The notes under the pieces: generated by a model
Database searches by the model: none
Seen by the model: the letters and a program-made list of their open reading frames with translations, nothing else
Told to the model about the DNA's origin: nothing
NCBI GenBank assembly: GCA_900239685.1
Contig: OENT01000082.1
Coordinates: forward strand, 124,001-188,000
Length of the DNA stretch: 64,000 nucleotides
Direction of reading: 5' to 3'
Source of the DNA: Rotaria macrura
Taxonomy: Eukaryota > Rotifera > Eurotatoria > Philodinida > Philodinidae
In this document: positions 14,501 through 28,421 of the stretch, in pieces
Numbering within the stretch: position 1 is the stretch's first letter
How the letters are laid out: every line of letters begins with the position of its first letter
Position numbers and translations under genes: made by a program

Positions 14501-17427
14501 ACGACAAGACCATGTTGTTTACTAAGTTTATGTATGTATGTATGTTCTTTTAAGATGCATTTCTGCATCATCACTTTACTTAATCGTCAAGAGACCAAAT
14601 AGAGAAGCAGTTCATAAACAGATTACGTGATGTGATGGCATACAAAGACAGTCTTCGATTGTCTATGAATCATATCTTTTATTTTTCTGTCACATGTATA
14701 AGTAGTGGATTAAAAAAGAAATTAAAAATTTGATCGAATTGTAGTTTCATAATTTTAATGAATCATTCTCATGAAAGTGTAATATTTGTCTTGAAAATAG
14801 AAAATATTTTCTTCCAGATATTTTTTTCTTTGTGTACTCAGTAACGTCTTCTCGTAGTACAACTTTGACGTTTCTTCTAAAGACTAGAGTATGTCAGATT
14901 CAAGTTTTTTCGAATTTGAATCCAGTTCACTTAAACAAGTTCGACCTATGCTTTGTTCAAGTTCGTGTCTGAGATAAACCATATGAGTCCTAATGATGCA
15001 ACACGACCAAGTTGAAAAGAAATTAGCCAGTCTACGATCATATGTCAATCATGTTTGTCATAGTCTGTGCCATCGCCATATTAATGACAGTCATCGTGTG
15101 TGGAGTAGTATGTATACTTACATCTACCTTACGAATGTCAACATTTCTTTTTAGATTGTGCATCACAAAACAGATTAGAAAATTAAAAAGTAATTTGGTT
15201 TCTTTTTTCATGCTTTTGGTTTCTTACAGGCATTGATAATGTTCGATTTGTATTCGACTGATAAAATTGATGTTGTACAGGGAGAGGTATCTGTGATTGA
15301 TGTTGTTTTAATTGACTTTGTTTATGATTTGGACTTCGTGAATTATTAGTAGAATTTGACGATGAACTACTGATACTATTTATTGAACAAACACTCGATT
15401 TACGTGAGCTTAGTGAACCAGGCGACGATGGTGGAGTCTATCATGGAAATTATTTATTGATATATTGTTGAATAATTAATGCATACGACACTTACTTTAA
15501 ATGCAACAATTGTACTATAATCAATTCCTTTTATATCTTTAATGACTTGTTCACTAGCTATTGGTAAACATTGTGGATCACTTGTATGTTTATTCAAACA
15601 TTGCACAAGATCTTCCATATGACTCATTTCAGATGCAAGTGAAATTTCAAGTTCCTTCAGAAGAAATAATATCATCTACTTCGTCTCCTTCTTTTATTCT
15701 AACATATATACAAACATACCATAGCAGGTTTGAATAGAGTAAATAATGTACAAAAATGACTACGTTCTTCAATCATCGCTGATCTTAATGCTTGCTTTTC
15801 ACGTTCCTCTAACATTCCATAATAATTAGATACTTCTTGTATAGCTGAATTTAATTTATTATGAAGATTATCGTGTTTCGGCACTTGAGAACACACACAA
15901 AAGAAAATTAGTAAATATCATACGATTATTTATTTATCTATTCATTACAAGAACTTACATTTCTTGCATTTTTTCTGTAATTTGATCGTTTCCGAAGCTT
16001 TCTTACGTAGTTCATTACGTAATTTTTTGTAATCTAGAAACAAAAATTAATCAAACGGAAAGAAAGTATATAAATATATATTTATATATTTATGTACCTT
16101 TAAGACCTTTTGCATGATCTTTATCTAATACATTCGCAGATTTTTTCCATTCTTCTATACATTCATTCAATGGTTGAATAAATGTTTCAATGAATGAATT
16201 TGTGAAACATTTTAATTTTTGTTCAATTGATTTCTGCCGTAAGATTAAACGTGTCAATGCTGTGCCAATATCTTTTGTTGCACCTTTTGTATTTGTTGCT
16301 AAATCAGCAATACGTTGAAAAGCATCAAGGAAAAGGCCGAAAGTAATGATTGTTGATCTAAAGAATACAAAGAAGAAGGAACAAAACAATAGGTTAATAG
16401 CAATTATATTCGATGGTAAATGTCTATGGATGATTTATCAAATTAAATTTGTCATGTCATAAATTGTAAACAATCAACATAAGAATCCTCATTGACATTT
16501 ACAAAAGAAAAAAAAACTAAACAGGATCAGTTTGTAAATATCAAAATAACTAATTTTTGTATAGATCCATTTCTCTTCTGTAGTGTATCGGTTAAGCTGA
16601 AAGGTATATACTTTATACTGGTCATACATTCATTCGTTTTTTTTTCTCTTTCTTTTCATTTATGTTAACTAATGATTGTCTAGCCCACTAGTCTATAGAC
16701 TATTGAGCATCAATAATCATTCAAGTACTAATGACTATTGAAGAAAATTATAGTGACAGCTGAAACAAACTGACTCTTTTTCTTCAAACAAGTATTACTC
16801 AGTGTTTGCGTGCATGTATATCATTCAATTATCGATCATACTTATCAATGAAAAGTTGTATAGCTTATGATAGACACAAAAGAAAATCAGCTATGACTGT
16901 CGGCACAACAGTATTTCTTGTCAAGTTCTCTTCCTGTTGATTCAATCAAGCAAATACAATTCGTATCTCGTACATGAGAGTGCTCATCTTCTATAGTTCA
17001 AATCGATTTTCCAAGGTTGATAAAACATATGCATGAGATTTACTTTAGTTGCAGATGCATTTTGTTTGCTTTTGACACTAAGTCTTCCCATAATGTTGAA
17101 CTGTTCTAAAAAACCGAAACATAAAATAAAATATAAAATGATTATTATAGTTTTCAATAGATGGCAATTATCTATTTATTTCTCTATGAACAATAAGAGA
17201 TACATCAAATAGGGAAAACCTTCGTATGAATAGCCCTTAATATTTACATGCCTTTTTTTCTATCGAACAGATGTGATGCTTTTCTTGTCTCTTTTTTTGT
17301 CTTGCCTAACGGGTTCGTATTGAATAGAAAGATCCATATGAATACAAACCTTCATTTCATTGACGATTCCTTGAAATAATGAGCCAAGTATGGCGCATTC
17401 TTTTTCAGCATTTTCAATTATATTCAT
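11506..17427 (-). CDS. MTSS1: MTSS1-like protein (I-BAR/IMD plus WH2), actin and membrane regulator
   Basis: Thirteen minus-strand exons: 17427-17350, 17105-17044, 16357-16098, 16033-15959, 15883-15720, 15654-15496, 15437-15228, 14416-14309, 14245-14006, 13947-13728, 12925-12876, 12118-12001 and 11870-11506. They give 702 residues, close to the roughly 755 of human MTSS1. Residues 1 to about 240 are an IMD/I-BAR domain; the block FLDAFQRIADLATNTKGA and the helix ending LDKDHAK are near-diagnostic. Then come Ser-rich linkers with TPPSSPGSLSSRKSS and SSISSQDSGF, both conserved in vertebrate MTSS1, and Pro-rich parts. The last 30 residues are a WH2 motif (LLAEIQRGGFKLRKT, then DRSAPRI) that binds monomeric actin. 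The family senses negative membrane curvature and links phosphoinositide membranes to actin at protrusions and cilia. The donor of the 58-bp intron at 14005 (GTTCGT) is atypical, but no other join keeps the frame. Confidence 0.94.
12449..12470. repeat. (AT)n microsatellite
   Basis: A run of about ten TA units lies in the intron between exons 11 and 12 of the MTSS1-like gene. Confidence 0.9.
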
Positions 17428-20400
17428 CTTCGAAATTAGATTGATATCATTATATAAAAATGTGTTCCAACGTGTGAGTAATCGAAATATGAGAGAAGAG
17501 AATAGCGTTGATAATTGATGCTTGATGATTACGAGGATATGGATTAAAGTTGATATTGGTGTGGCATAGATTTGTCTGTATCAATGGATCAGTTGAATAT
17601 ATTTGTTCAACAGATAGCATGCGTAGTAGAAGATGGCGATGTCATAATCGATCAGAAAAGAATGATTGTTATTATTGTTGTTCAATTTTTTTACCTAAAT
17701 TTATGGATGCAAATTGCTGTTTGTTCGTACTATTTGTTGTTAGAGAAAAAAAAAGCAATAGATGTTCTCTCCATACGATGGTCGGTCCTCTCTTGTTCTA
17801 CTTCTCTTCTTTAACTACCATCATCCGTATTTTTTTCTCTTCTCTTCTATCACACGCTTATAATACTATATACTCTCGTTCAACTTGCGTACGAACACGT
17901 CTCGTCGACGACAATGACGACGGCGGGATTTTCCTCTATTCTCTCTTCATACGTCAAGAGGAAAACGAGGGTGGGGAAAGAAAAAGAATAGAAGGGAGAC
18001 GTTGATGAACAATGTTCGCCTTTTTTCTCGATTGGTCAGTCTCATTACAAATTCTTTCGCCTGACCGACACATACAGTACTCGATAGAGCTCTACGAGCA
18101 AAATCAGTAAGCAGATGTGTGTATATGAAAGTGCCAGTAGGGGTGAGAAACGGAAGAGCGTTCTTTTACTCGTTGTATATTTTCTTATATTTTATATTCT
18201 CTTAATGACATCTCTGTCAAAGATGTGAATAGAAAACATAAATAGATAAGAAAAAAAAACACAAAAAGAAATAATCGTATGTAGTTATTCGATATAGTCA
18301 GAAGTTCATTAGACATTCAAAGTTTATAAGTATACCCCTATTCAAATGTAAACGTGACTTTTAATTAATTTTTTCTATTTAAATGTAGACAGACACATGA
18401 ATAAATTTTTTCAATTGAAATATGTAATATATTAGATACATACAGCGATCGATAAAAGAAAATGGTCTATTGAACAGATTCGTTCGCATTTATTTGGCAC
18501 TCGATCAAGAAAGTTCGTCGATATATGCATCGACGATCAATGGTTGTTCGCTACAATGACATTATTAGCCTTCGGGGATATGCCGTGTGCACAGTACAGT
18601 CATTGTAATGCAATGAAAGAAAACGGATCTATGACGTAATCATACAATCTATTGAATATACAATGAACAATGAAGAAAAAACTGAGACGAGTATTTGATC
18701 TATAAGTTGTCCATTTAGAAACAAACTAGATCCGTTCAATTGTCGACATAGAATTTCTGTTTGATAATGATTATAATTCGACAGATGTACTCTTATTGTC
18801 TACAAAGTAAATTGAGCTAAGAGTCAAATGATTAAAAATTGATAGAAAAGTCTTGAACAGAATATTTAAAAGATTAAAAAAATCCATTACTACAAGTATG
18901 CATTTGACAAGTCATTATGAGAATCTGGTACAACTACATAAACAATTTCCATCTGAAGACCGTTTGCAACCATAGTTTTTAATTTTCTTTTCCGTTCAAT
19001 TTTTAAGTAAGAATTGCTTGTTGTCTAATAATCTTTACTCGTACAATACATTCTATTCACATACATGGTGAATCTATTTGAATTTTTTTTTAAAAATGGG
19101 TTAAAATAAAACAATGTTTCACAATTATAATTTGTAACACTATCTGTTTTAGATATTAGTGATCGTCCACGATCAGTGTTATTGTAAACTGATGACACTG
19201 TTACTGATAAGATTTTAATTATTTTGCTTTACTGCTTTTAAAAATTTTCATCATTATTGTTTTGTCTGACAGAAGTATTCAAGAGTAGCTTTTTCTATCT
19301 CTTATTCATCAGATGAGTATCATTCTTCCTTGCTTTTTGATCTTTTGCTTTATCAGTGTGATTAAAATATAATCTCAATAAATCATGCGAATGAACTTTC
19401 GCATATATATCTATATATTATCTCCTCTTTCTTATACAACAATCATTCAAGGTTAACCTGAGAAGTATTCTAAACAGTTAGTAATATTCTTGTTCCAAAA
19501 AATATGAAATTTTATTTATTCAGTATAATTACTTTCCTGTTCAATTCGTCAAGATGTCAGTAGATTAAATTTTTCTTTTAATTTCCAAATATCGTCATAT
19601 TTTGGAAAAAGAATAACTGGTGGTAATGAAGACTGTGTGAATATGCACAACTTAGGTCATGGGCAAACAATTGACATTAACTTCACGAATAGATACATGC
19701 ATACCGTTTCTCATCATTAGTATCTTGAGATAGCCATGAACTTTTGAGATTTGAGACTTATATTGAAATCGATATCCTTATTGATTTCATCTTTTACTAG
19801 TTAAGCTTCAAAATTATATGAATGCAATCTGCTGGATATCAGTGTGTGAAAGATTATTTTTCTCGCTGTACTTATCATTGTATTCCATGAAAAGTATATT
19901 ATGCGTGCGCTCAATCATTGTGTACTGTGAACAACGTGAATTATTTGATTTCCACATTTAGAACACTAGAAATTTCTTGTTCTGCTCAACAATTTGGATA
20001 TCGTTATCGAATACCGGTCACTTTCTACTTTTTGGAAAGATGATCATAGTAATATGAACATGACTGCCCCTATAATCCCGCATATTATATCATGTTTACC
20101 AATTGTCATTCATACAATTGATAATAAAAATATTATTCAAGCAGCAGCAAGTCATTTGTGGCAACACGAGATCTATTTGTTTTCAATTATGATAACTATG
20201 TGTGTTCATCTGGCTTTCATTTCTCATTGTTCATTGATTATGAACTTCCTAGTGTGTAGCTATTATAGATTGAGAACAATTGATTCTTCTGGATGATGTA
20301 CTCTGATTCATATTCATTGTCTAATATCTTCCAAAACGTGAATGATTTAATACATCTTATGTGTTATGAAGATACTCTCGAATTCTATTCGTACGAAAAT

Positions 20401-20680
20401 TAAGTAACTCTTGTCTTTTCCACAATTATAGAATCTAGATATGTACGCGATGACACACGTATATCTGATTCAGCATGTAACACATTATGATGTCATGAAT
20501 TTTTAAAAATTTCTCTCTGTGATTCTCGGTATTTGTTTCAATGTTAACACGTTCGATTCTGATTGTAGTTTACAGAGTAAAAAAGTATCTTGTTGTTCGT
20601 ATTTATTTTTGTTATATGATTATTCAATTCAAAATAAAATACTATTACATTCAACAGCGAAAAATAGATTTGTTGATCTA

Positions 20681-20710
20681 CATTAATAAATCAATCATGA
20701 TTTATTAATG
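20681..20710. repeat. perfect hairpin, 12-bp stem
   Basis: CATTAATAAATC, a six-base loop, then GATTTATTAATG. The stem is perfect but AT-rich and short, so its meaning is unclear. Confidence 0.85.
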
Positions 20711-21573
20711 GAAAGCTGTCTCTTTGTAAGATAGATTCAAACAGTAGATTAGTTCTTCTATGAATATAATTGAAGAGTAGTTCTAAGCTAGCAAACTATT
20801 TATCAGAGACAATGGATGATCGAGTTTCTTTATGACATATATGTCTTCAAATATTTGAAACTGACGTAATGGTTTGATTTGAGTAAATATGATAGACTTT
20901 GACCATAATATTTGATTCACAGTGAGCGATGAAGGTACCATTGAAGAAGTGATTAGTTTCTTAAAAGAAAAGAAAATTATTGAATATTTACTGATGCAAT
21001 CAAATCAGTTACGAAACTCGACAGAATATCAATGAATTAATAATCAATCTCGAGGTTTCTTATTCTGGATAAAAAACACATACTTGAATACATCTGTTAA
21101 CAAGAATTATTTAGGTTCAACGTATATATCAGGGTCATGAACTATGTTAACCAGAAGAATACGACAAATTTCTAATGAAAATATGCAATTAGATAAGGTT
21201 ATTTGATTATGTTGCAAAAGAAACACTGTTTGATTTGTTTTATTAAAAAGAATATTGTCAAATTTCTTAAAGTTTAGAATATATGTAAATGTACCGATTT
21301 GATAAGGATTCTGTAATCTGATACTTGTCTAATCGAGAATTTAATTTATGCGATAAAATAGTCGCTAGATTAAAAACTATACTTGTTGAACCTATGAATT
21401 CTATTGAACGATGAAATTTCATAGAAATTTTACAATAAAAACACCGAAGTCTATAAACAATGTTTTTACATCGCATCGTTCGTAGCAGGGAAAACTAAAG
21501 AATATCTGAATTACATTATTTTCATGGATGTAGATATCTTTATTGTTCATGAAAGAAAATATTCCCATCGTAT

Positions 21574-21601
21574 CATAAATGATTTTATGAAATCATTTAT
21601 G
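21574..21601. repeat. perfect hairpin, 12-bp stem
   Basis: CATAAATGATTT, the loop TATG, then AAATCATTTATG. It lies 320 bp left of the large inverted repeat. Confidence 0.85.
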
Positions 21602-21924
21602 ACAGTCCTGGAACTCTTAACAAAAATTGTATCTATCAAAAGAAATCGTCGATCTCATCAATGACTTGTTCGTTTTTTCGGATAATTAAACATCAGTAAT
21701 TTGCGAGTACTGTGAACAACTGACTCTAATTGATTAAACAAAAACTGATAAATGTTCAACTCTTGAAAGAAGAATCGTGAGACCATCGAGTACTCGAGAC
21801 ACTCAATAAAAGACAATTTCCTTTTGTTTTTAGCTCATTCCGTATTCCGTTGCATCTATCGTATTCATATGTGAGAAAAAAAAGCAAGCAACTTTTGTTG
21901 TGTAAAATTATTTGCTCGTTTCCG

Positions 21925-22890
21925 TTTCAACACATCATTCACATGATTTCATCAATTATACGAAATGAAACGGAGTACAAAAACTGACCGATACAACCCA
22001 TTACAATATGAAACACAATTGACTAGCTTATGTTTTATATGGGTCATATTAGAGAAAATTGGCTGTTTCGACAAGAATACAGTGTTCCTTTAATAACAAT
22101 CTTTCTTCAATCAAGATTATGAATCGAAGAGTGCTAAGCCAATTCTATGAGATGTTATGCAACGTTGTATTCTCTAAAAATACGATTGAAAGTACGAAAA
22201 AATGAATCTAACTTTAGAGAAGAAATGTCATTGATATTTATGTTCTGGTAACAAGTGGTTCTCCATTAGAAAAAACACAATGCTATAGAGTAACATCGGA
22301 GGCTTCAGTCTTCACACGAAACAAATATTTTATTTTCCAATAGACGTGTAGAAATATTATCGAATCATACATATCGTTGAACGTTTTCACAATTGTCGAA
22401 ACTTACAGTAGATTAAAATTACAACAAAAGATCATCACGAAGAAAAACAATCGCTCCTTTTTGAACAGACATCATGCTTTCTTTCTTCTTCTAAATTTGT
22501 ACTTTGATTATCGAATATGAAATGGTACTTCTTGTTCAATTGAAGAATCATCTAAGATTACTAGGTTAGAAGATGAGACGAACTGCCTTTAATCACGAAG
22601 GTGCTACTTTTGTTCTCAATTCTTTTTCGAACGTTTTGTCGAGAATACAACGTTGCATAACATCTCATAGAATTGGCTTAGCATTCTTCGATTCATAATC
22701 CTGATTGAAGAAAGATTGTTATTAAAGGAACACTGTATTCTTGTTGAAACAGTCAATTTTCTCTAATATGACCCATATAAAACATAAGCTAGTCGATTGT
22801 GTTTCATATTGTAATGGGTTGTATCGGTCAATTTTTGTACTCCGTTTCATTTCGTATAATTAATGAAATCATGTGAATGATGTGTTGAAA
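21925..22890. mobile_element. fold-back element: 250-bp inverted arms around a 466-bp spacer
   Basis: The left arm 21925-22174 and right arm 22641-22890 are inverted copies of equal length. By eye they differ at 7 of 250 positions (about 97% identity) with no insertions or deletions, and all seven differences are transitions. The arms begin TTTCAACACATC at both outer ends and stop sharply at GTTGTATTCTC on the inside. The spacer has no open frame of note and no similarity between its halves. The structure fits a fold-back or non-autonomous DNA transposon, or a locally duplicated inverted segment. Outer homology fades over about 15 bp (CTCGTTTC against CTCATTTC), so the true ends may be slightly further out. 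No clear target-site duplication was seen. A transcript across it would form a 250-bp double-stranded stem. Confidence 0.85.
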
Positions 22891-23535
22891 AAGAAATGAG
22901 AAAAATTTGAAAACTGTACTTTGATCAAGTAATACTATGATAGTGAAAGAAAACGCTAGTTAACTAATACTGAAGAGAGAATATTTTGGATATAGTAATT
23001 TTATTGCTAATGATTTCACATATGAATTTTTTCATTGCATTACGAATACGAACACCTTTCGTAGAATTCTTCATGCTCGTTGTATAATATTCGATGCTTT
23101 CTTATAGTGTATCTTTTTAAGTAGTTGCTTGTGTCGCTGATAACCAAGTATGTAAGTACAACAATACTCTCTGATCATTCTCTTTTATTGTTTGTTATTT
23201 TTGGAGTCATATAATATACTCCTTTTCGTTGAGTATCTTCAACGTCTATCATAGACTCATCGGATTTGATTTAAAGAAAAAACTAACAAATAAAGTTTCC
23301 AATACTTCTTTTTTCTTAACAAAAAAAAAAGAAAACAAAACATGAAATAAAGCTGCTCTCAATTGATGATTGAGAACAGAAAAAAGGAGAAGAGAAAAGA
23401 AGAAAAAAGATTTAAAGTTATTCTTCGTTTGTTCGTTCGTTCGTTCGTTTGTCGTTGCCTGGCATCCGAACAAACATAGACTGACGATAAAAGTTACAAG
23501 AAGCAAACATAAAATAATATTTCTTTTTTTTGTCA
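22891..23535. other. upstream region of the EFHB-like gene
   Basis: 645 bp between the inverted repeat and the EFHB-like start codon. It includes a (GTTC)n microsatellite at about 23431-23447 and purine-rich tracts. It probably holds the promoter and 5' UTR; no specific element can be named. Confidence 0.5.
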
Positions 23536-25335
23536 ATGGCATCTAAGGTGAAACAAGTTTTAACACATGATCAGTTATGGGAAGTTCTTAGTGACAAACC
23601 AGTTGACTTAGCTACACCTGAAGTTGTACAGCGTTACCGTAATTATACGTCACCAGATGTGGCACGTCCTCGAGTTCATCCTGGCCGTGCTTATGATCCA
23701 AATCATCGTGATGAAACACATGGTGATCAAATGAATTTAGGCGATGGAAAAAATGGAGAATTAATTAATCCAAAGCCAAAGACTGGCTTCGAAAATCGTT
23801 TATTCAATTTAAATGAACTTGTTTATGAAAGAAATCGACAAAGAATGAAACAAGAAATGGCACTACCACCAACATTGGATAAATATAAAACAACATTCGG
23901 CTTGGAAACACGATCGAGTGAGAAAGCAGGGGATTTAGTAAATCCGAGAAAATCCCAACCACAAATTGAATATGAATTCGAACAACCACGAAGCATGTAA
24001 GAACACATACGTTTCCTTGTTAATTGCACAATGAAATGGAGAAAAATTGTTGAAAACACGATTCTACAATGTATTGTTTTACCTATTTAAACATGCAAGT
24101 CGTTCTGTTTTAGGTATCTCTTTAGTCATAAAGAGTTTGAACCTGGCGAACAACTCGAACGTCACTATGTAAATGGTGAAACGATACGTAATCAAGTTCA
24201 TGGTGTTCCAACACCAGTCTATGCTGATGGTCGTAATGCACGTGAATCTCTAATATGGGTTCGACCTAATCATACTACACCCATTGTAACACAAAGCGTC
24301 AATGAATATGATGAATCCCGTTGTGATAATTCTGGTGTACGTACGCGTCGTTTTCTTGCTCAAACTGGATTACCTGTAGATCATCGATTCGGCGTTGCAA
24401 CAGCATCTGATCGATTATCAGCTGGTGAAATAATTCATCAACGAGCAAATGTACCAGCCGTCTTCGATGAAAAGTCTCAAGCAACTTTAGCTAAATTACG
24501 TTCACAATTATGCTCACTTCATATAACAACATTTAAAACACAACTACAGGCCTTTCAATATTATGACACAAATCAAGATGGCTTCATTTCCATACATGAG
24601 TTAACAGATACGATTGAAAAAAATTTTAATCTTCTTTTATCAGACGGGCTTATTGCAGCACTGATGTTTCAATGTGATCAAGATCGGGATGGGAAATTAA
24701 ATTTTCTTGAATTTAGTAATTTTCTTTGTTATCGTGTTGCACATTCAAGTGGTCTTGAACAATTTATTGTTGACGAAAAGAAGAAGAATACCAATACTAC
24801 GGGAATCATTAAAGATAATCAAGGTCGACCAATATTAAAAGTTTCAGATCTTGTCGAAGGTACCAATGGAAAATATTATCCACGTAAACTTATATCCCAA
24901 ATTGATGAAATGGTACCCGATGGTTGGAAAACAAGTTATGATAAAATCAATGAAGCACCATTTCGTCTTGAACCACAATTTAAACGTCAATATGGTGTAC
25001 CATCAATCGCACCACGGAGTCAATATGCTATACCAACAGCAAGTAGTAAACGTCAAACATTCGGTTCGAATACAATCGTTGGTGCTTTATTATCACCATC
25101 GATATGGAGTGATCGTGGTTTAACTGAAGATGACTTACTTATACCAAAAACCATGGAAGAGATACGTGACATATTTGGTAATGCAAGTATCAATGTTTCA
25201 GGTGAAGATTTTGTCTATGCATGGACAACAGCAGCTGCTAATAATGAACATGGACAAGTTAGTGTGGCTTCATTCAAACAAGCACTTGACGATAAGAATC
25301 GCTCATTAGGCAATTATCAAATTGTCTATGCTTAA
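23536..25335 (+). CDS. EFHB: EFHB/CFAP21-like EF-hand ciliary protein
   Basis: Exons 23536-23996 and 24114-25335 join in frame to 560 residues. The ATG at 23536 is the first in frame; the two codons before it do not include an ATG. Two canonical EF-hand loops are visible: residues 305-316 (DTNQDGFISIHE) and 342-353 (DQDRDGKLNFLE), each with Asp/Asn ligands, the central Gly and a final Glu. Around them are the family-like pieces VHGVPTPVYADGRNA (about residue 180) and repeated FG[VL] segments such as QYGVPS and RFGVAT, as in EFHB. EFHB (CFAP21) is known as an inner protein of ciliary doublet microtubules and has been linked to store-operated calcium entry. A ciliary role is inferred by homology. 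Vertebrate EFHB is longer at the N-terminus. Confidence 0.87.
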
Positions 25336-28300
25336 TTTATACATTTTATTTTTTAATATTTAAATCACTTAGTTTGAATTTTTTTTTTTAAATTTTCTTT
25401 TGTATAAGAAGCAACCTCACATATGAATCAGCCATTGCTAAATTATGTACAAAGAAAAAATCTTGATCTCGTTGTTTTCATAATGCATGATAAAAATGAG
25501 ACAGTGTGTGAGAGTCAGAATGTGTGCTAAAAACTAGGGAAGAATAATTAAAACAGTTTGACTACATCTGACGAAGTATTAGTCTATCAAAACTTTCAGA
25601 AACGTTTTTCAAATGCCTACCCATGTATATATGTAATATAAAGCTCTAGATTGTATCACACGCCGATATTAACAGACATAGCGCTATTTATTCATATAAC
25701 AATAGTAGACAGCGGAACTTGATCATACGTACGGCCTATCTGATAGAAAAGAATTGTCTCAAGCAATTAATATGTGTTGTACTTTGTGATAGAAAAATGT
25801 CCATTCGTACTTGACGATGTTAGATGAAAGTAAGTTAGTTTTCGTTTTATGAAGATTTAAGATATTTTCTTTCTTTGTTCTTTTCGAAATTACCGATGTA
25901 AACTTCATATTTACCTTCTATAATTTAGAGATCTTTCGTGTGAACAGAGTTCTATGAATTCAATGAAATTGTTATATTTAAAGTTTGGGACTTAGCTTTT
26001 CAATTACACTAAAAACCGTAGACGCGTAAGAGCTAATGAATTCAACATTGTTCTTACGGAAAAAGCTATGCATTGACTACAATATCAATCGAATGTTGTA
26101 GAGCAAAAGTTTGATTATAAAAGAATTGCACGAGCACGTTTTGCGATCACATTAGACAAATAGAATAAATAACAACATTCACATGTATTTTACATAAAAA
26201 CAACTGTCAGTAATGAGGAGTACGAGTTAATAAGTATATGCAATTTTCTTTTGAAGGTACTATTATTTTGTTTTTCAATGAATAATATACGCTTTTCGAT
26301 CAATGCTGAACTTCTAAAATGTATGAAATTATTGTATGTAGTGCTTAACGATGTTTACAGTGACTATGAACAAAACTTTCAAGATATATCTAATCGAATG
26401 TGATATGCTCTATGTGCTTGAGCTATTTTTGTTATCAGCTCATTTTTTTAGCGCCATTGTTGAAAAGATAGATTGAACGTGTATTTTTCAAAGATAAAGT
26501 TTTCTTCTGAATGTAAGTTTCATTTTCTTTTCAGCAATTGATGACATGTGAAATACTTCTAAACCCAATTAATGAATGAGTTTCTGTCAATCTATGGGAA
26601 AATATTCAGACAACTAGTGTCAATTGGAAAATGAATTCAAGAACGTTGATAAATAATTATGATGGTGATGCTGTCAAGTGATTTGTAATATGTCTTGCCT
26701 ATAGATGAATTAAAAGTATGGCAACCTATCTCTGTTCAAATATCGACCATAAAAGGAACTATTGAATTAGAGTACATATTCGTGCTTTGTTTTTGTATAG
26801 AAATTTTGTTCTTCTTGTTGTAGACTGCTATTGCAGCTCTTTCTATGGCTATTGGAGTTCGTCTAAACGGAAGCAAACATATTAAAATAAAACTCGTGGC
26901 GTATGATAAAAATGTGAAAGGAAAAAAGCAAATGCACAAAATAAATATAATGGTATATAAAATAGCGATGGAGATTTGCGTAGATATGAATCAATTGATA
27001 AGCAAATCGTTACTTTTTTTCAGAGCAAGATCCTATAAGTGTTTGCTTCATTTCTCATGTCATATTTGTCATACGTATTGCCAATGAAACTAGGTTTTTA
27101 TAATTTATGACTTCATATCTCTGATAAAAGTAGTGAACATTTAAAATCAAAACATTCATGAAGTAAATATACCAGCAAAAAATGAAGTTCAATAGATATT
27201 AGTACTCTGCTGGTGGCAATACCTCGAAGAGAATATGACTGATTTAGATACATGCTCAAGTTTGAATTTTCTTTCGACTGGAGACCGTAAAGGTCATATA
27301 GATCTTAATCAATTCTAAATACCTTGAATGAATGCATCTAACAGAGGTATCCACGGAGCAAATTTGATTCCACTTCATTAGCTCTCGATCATACATAGCC
27401 CTGCCCTGACAAAAACTAGTTACTTCAAAATTTCCTTCTTTCTTCCGTGCCCTATCGTTTTGATGGAGATGACCTGTCCTATCCTGATTCGCCCTGAAAA
27501 ATAATAAGAATTCGTTTTATCTTCACACATGAGCACATGTACTTTACTCATCTTCTTTCGTTTTAACTACCTGGATAGAACTTAACGACTATCGTACGAA
27601 TACAAAATTCCAATTTACCAGATGATAATGCCATCTGAACTGCTCATAGCCACGTTCTACATTTTTCACGAAAAATCTGAACGTGTCTATTTTCTAATTG
27701 AAGTTAGAATGCACAAAATTTTCAGAGCACAAAAGTACCACTCTACGTAAAACAGGGCGAGACATCTCCCCAAAATTCTCACCCTGCGTTCTGTGGACTA
27801 ATAAGAGTATAGTACTTCGACTAACTTGTACCATAGATTTTATTAGTACAATGCAATTGATTATTGCATCATAATCTATCATTTTGCGGGATTTCATTTA
27901 TTTTGGGAATAGACTGTTACAGTGACATCAGTTGCTATATGACTCAAAGTCGTGTAACCTCTATCATCATTGTTACTATCAAAATAGATAGAGCATAGAC
28001 GAAGAGCAATACCATGCTATCAATCTATGTGTGTAGATGGATCGATACCTGGATGAATACAGATCGACTTGATGAATTTTTTCTATTTCTCTCTTTGACG
28101 GTATAAGATCATGATCTGTAGAAATTTGTGGTTTATGGACTGAGTATGTGAGTGAGTCTTGTTTTCTCGTGTATTATGATAAGCATGTAACTGTTTCTAT
28201 ACACAAACTTGAAAATCATATAAACATCCGCACCCCCATCCAAAGTAAATTTGTTAACAATTTCTTCTTCCATACATATGACCTTTGATAAAAATAGGTC

Positions 28301-28421
28301 GGAGTAAGTTTACAATCATCGAGCAGAGAATAGTCTATTTTGTCTCAAAAAGTGCCACTACAGTTTTTTTGGATCGTACCTTTGCAAAAACAACATAATG
28401 AAACAAAAACGTTCAAGTAAG
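25336..28421. other. 3.1-kb non-coding interval
   Basis: The interval lies between the 3' ends of the EFHB-like (+) and channel (-) genes, which are convergent. A less AT-rich patch at about 27360-27790 contains several CCCTG words and a 7-bp inverted pair (27490-27496, 27753-27759), too short to call an element. No gene seen. Confidence 0.5.

Larger units (their letters stand above)
17428..21924. other. 4.5-kb non-coding upstream region of the MTSS1-like gene
   Basis: The first 600 bp next to the MTSS1-like ATG are rich in pyrimidine tracts and probably hold its promoter and 5' UTR. The open stretch 17550-18005 on the plus strand lacks an ATG start and looks like chance. Two perfect 12-bp-stem palindromes lie at 20681-20710 and 21574-21601. 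No gene is supported. Confidence 0.5.

Noticed and set aside
17550..18005. 151-codon open stretch on the plus strand upstream of the MTSS1-like gene
   Set aside because: No ATG start; low-complexity Ser/Arg/Cys-rich translation; overlaps the probable promoter and a second open frame, as expected by chance.
27490..27759. Possible element bounded by CGCCCTG and CAGGGCG
   Set aside because: Only 7 bp are inverted, the next bases disagree and there is no flanking duplication.
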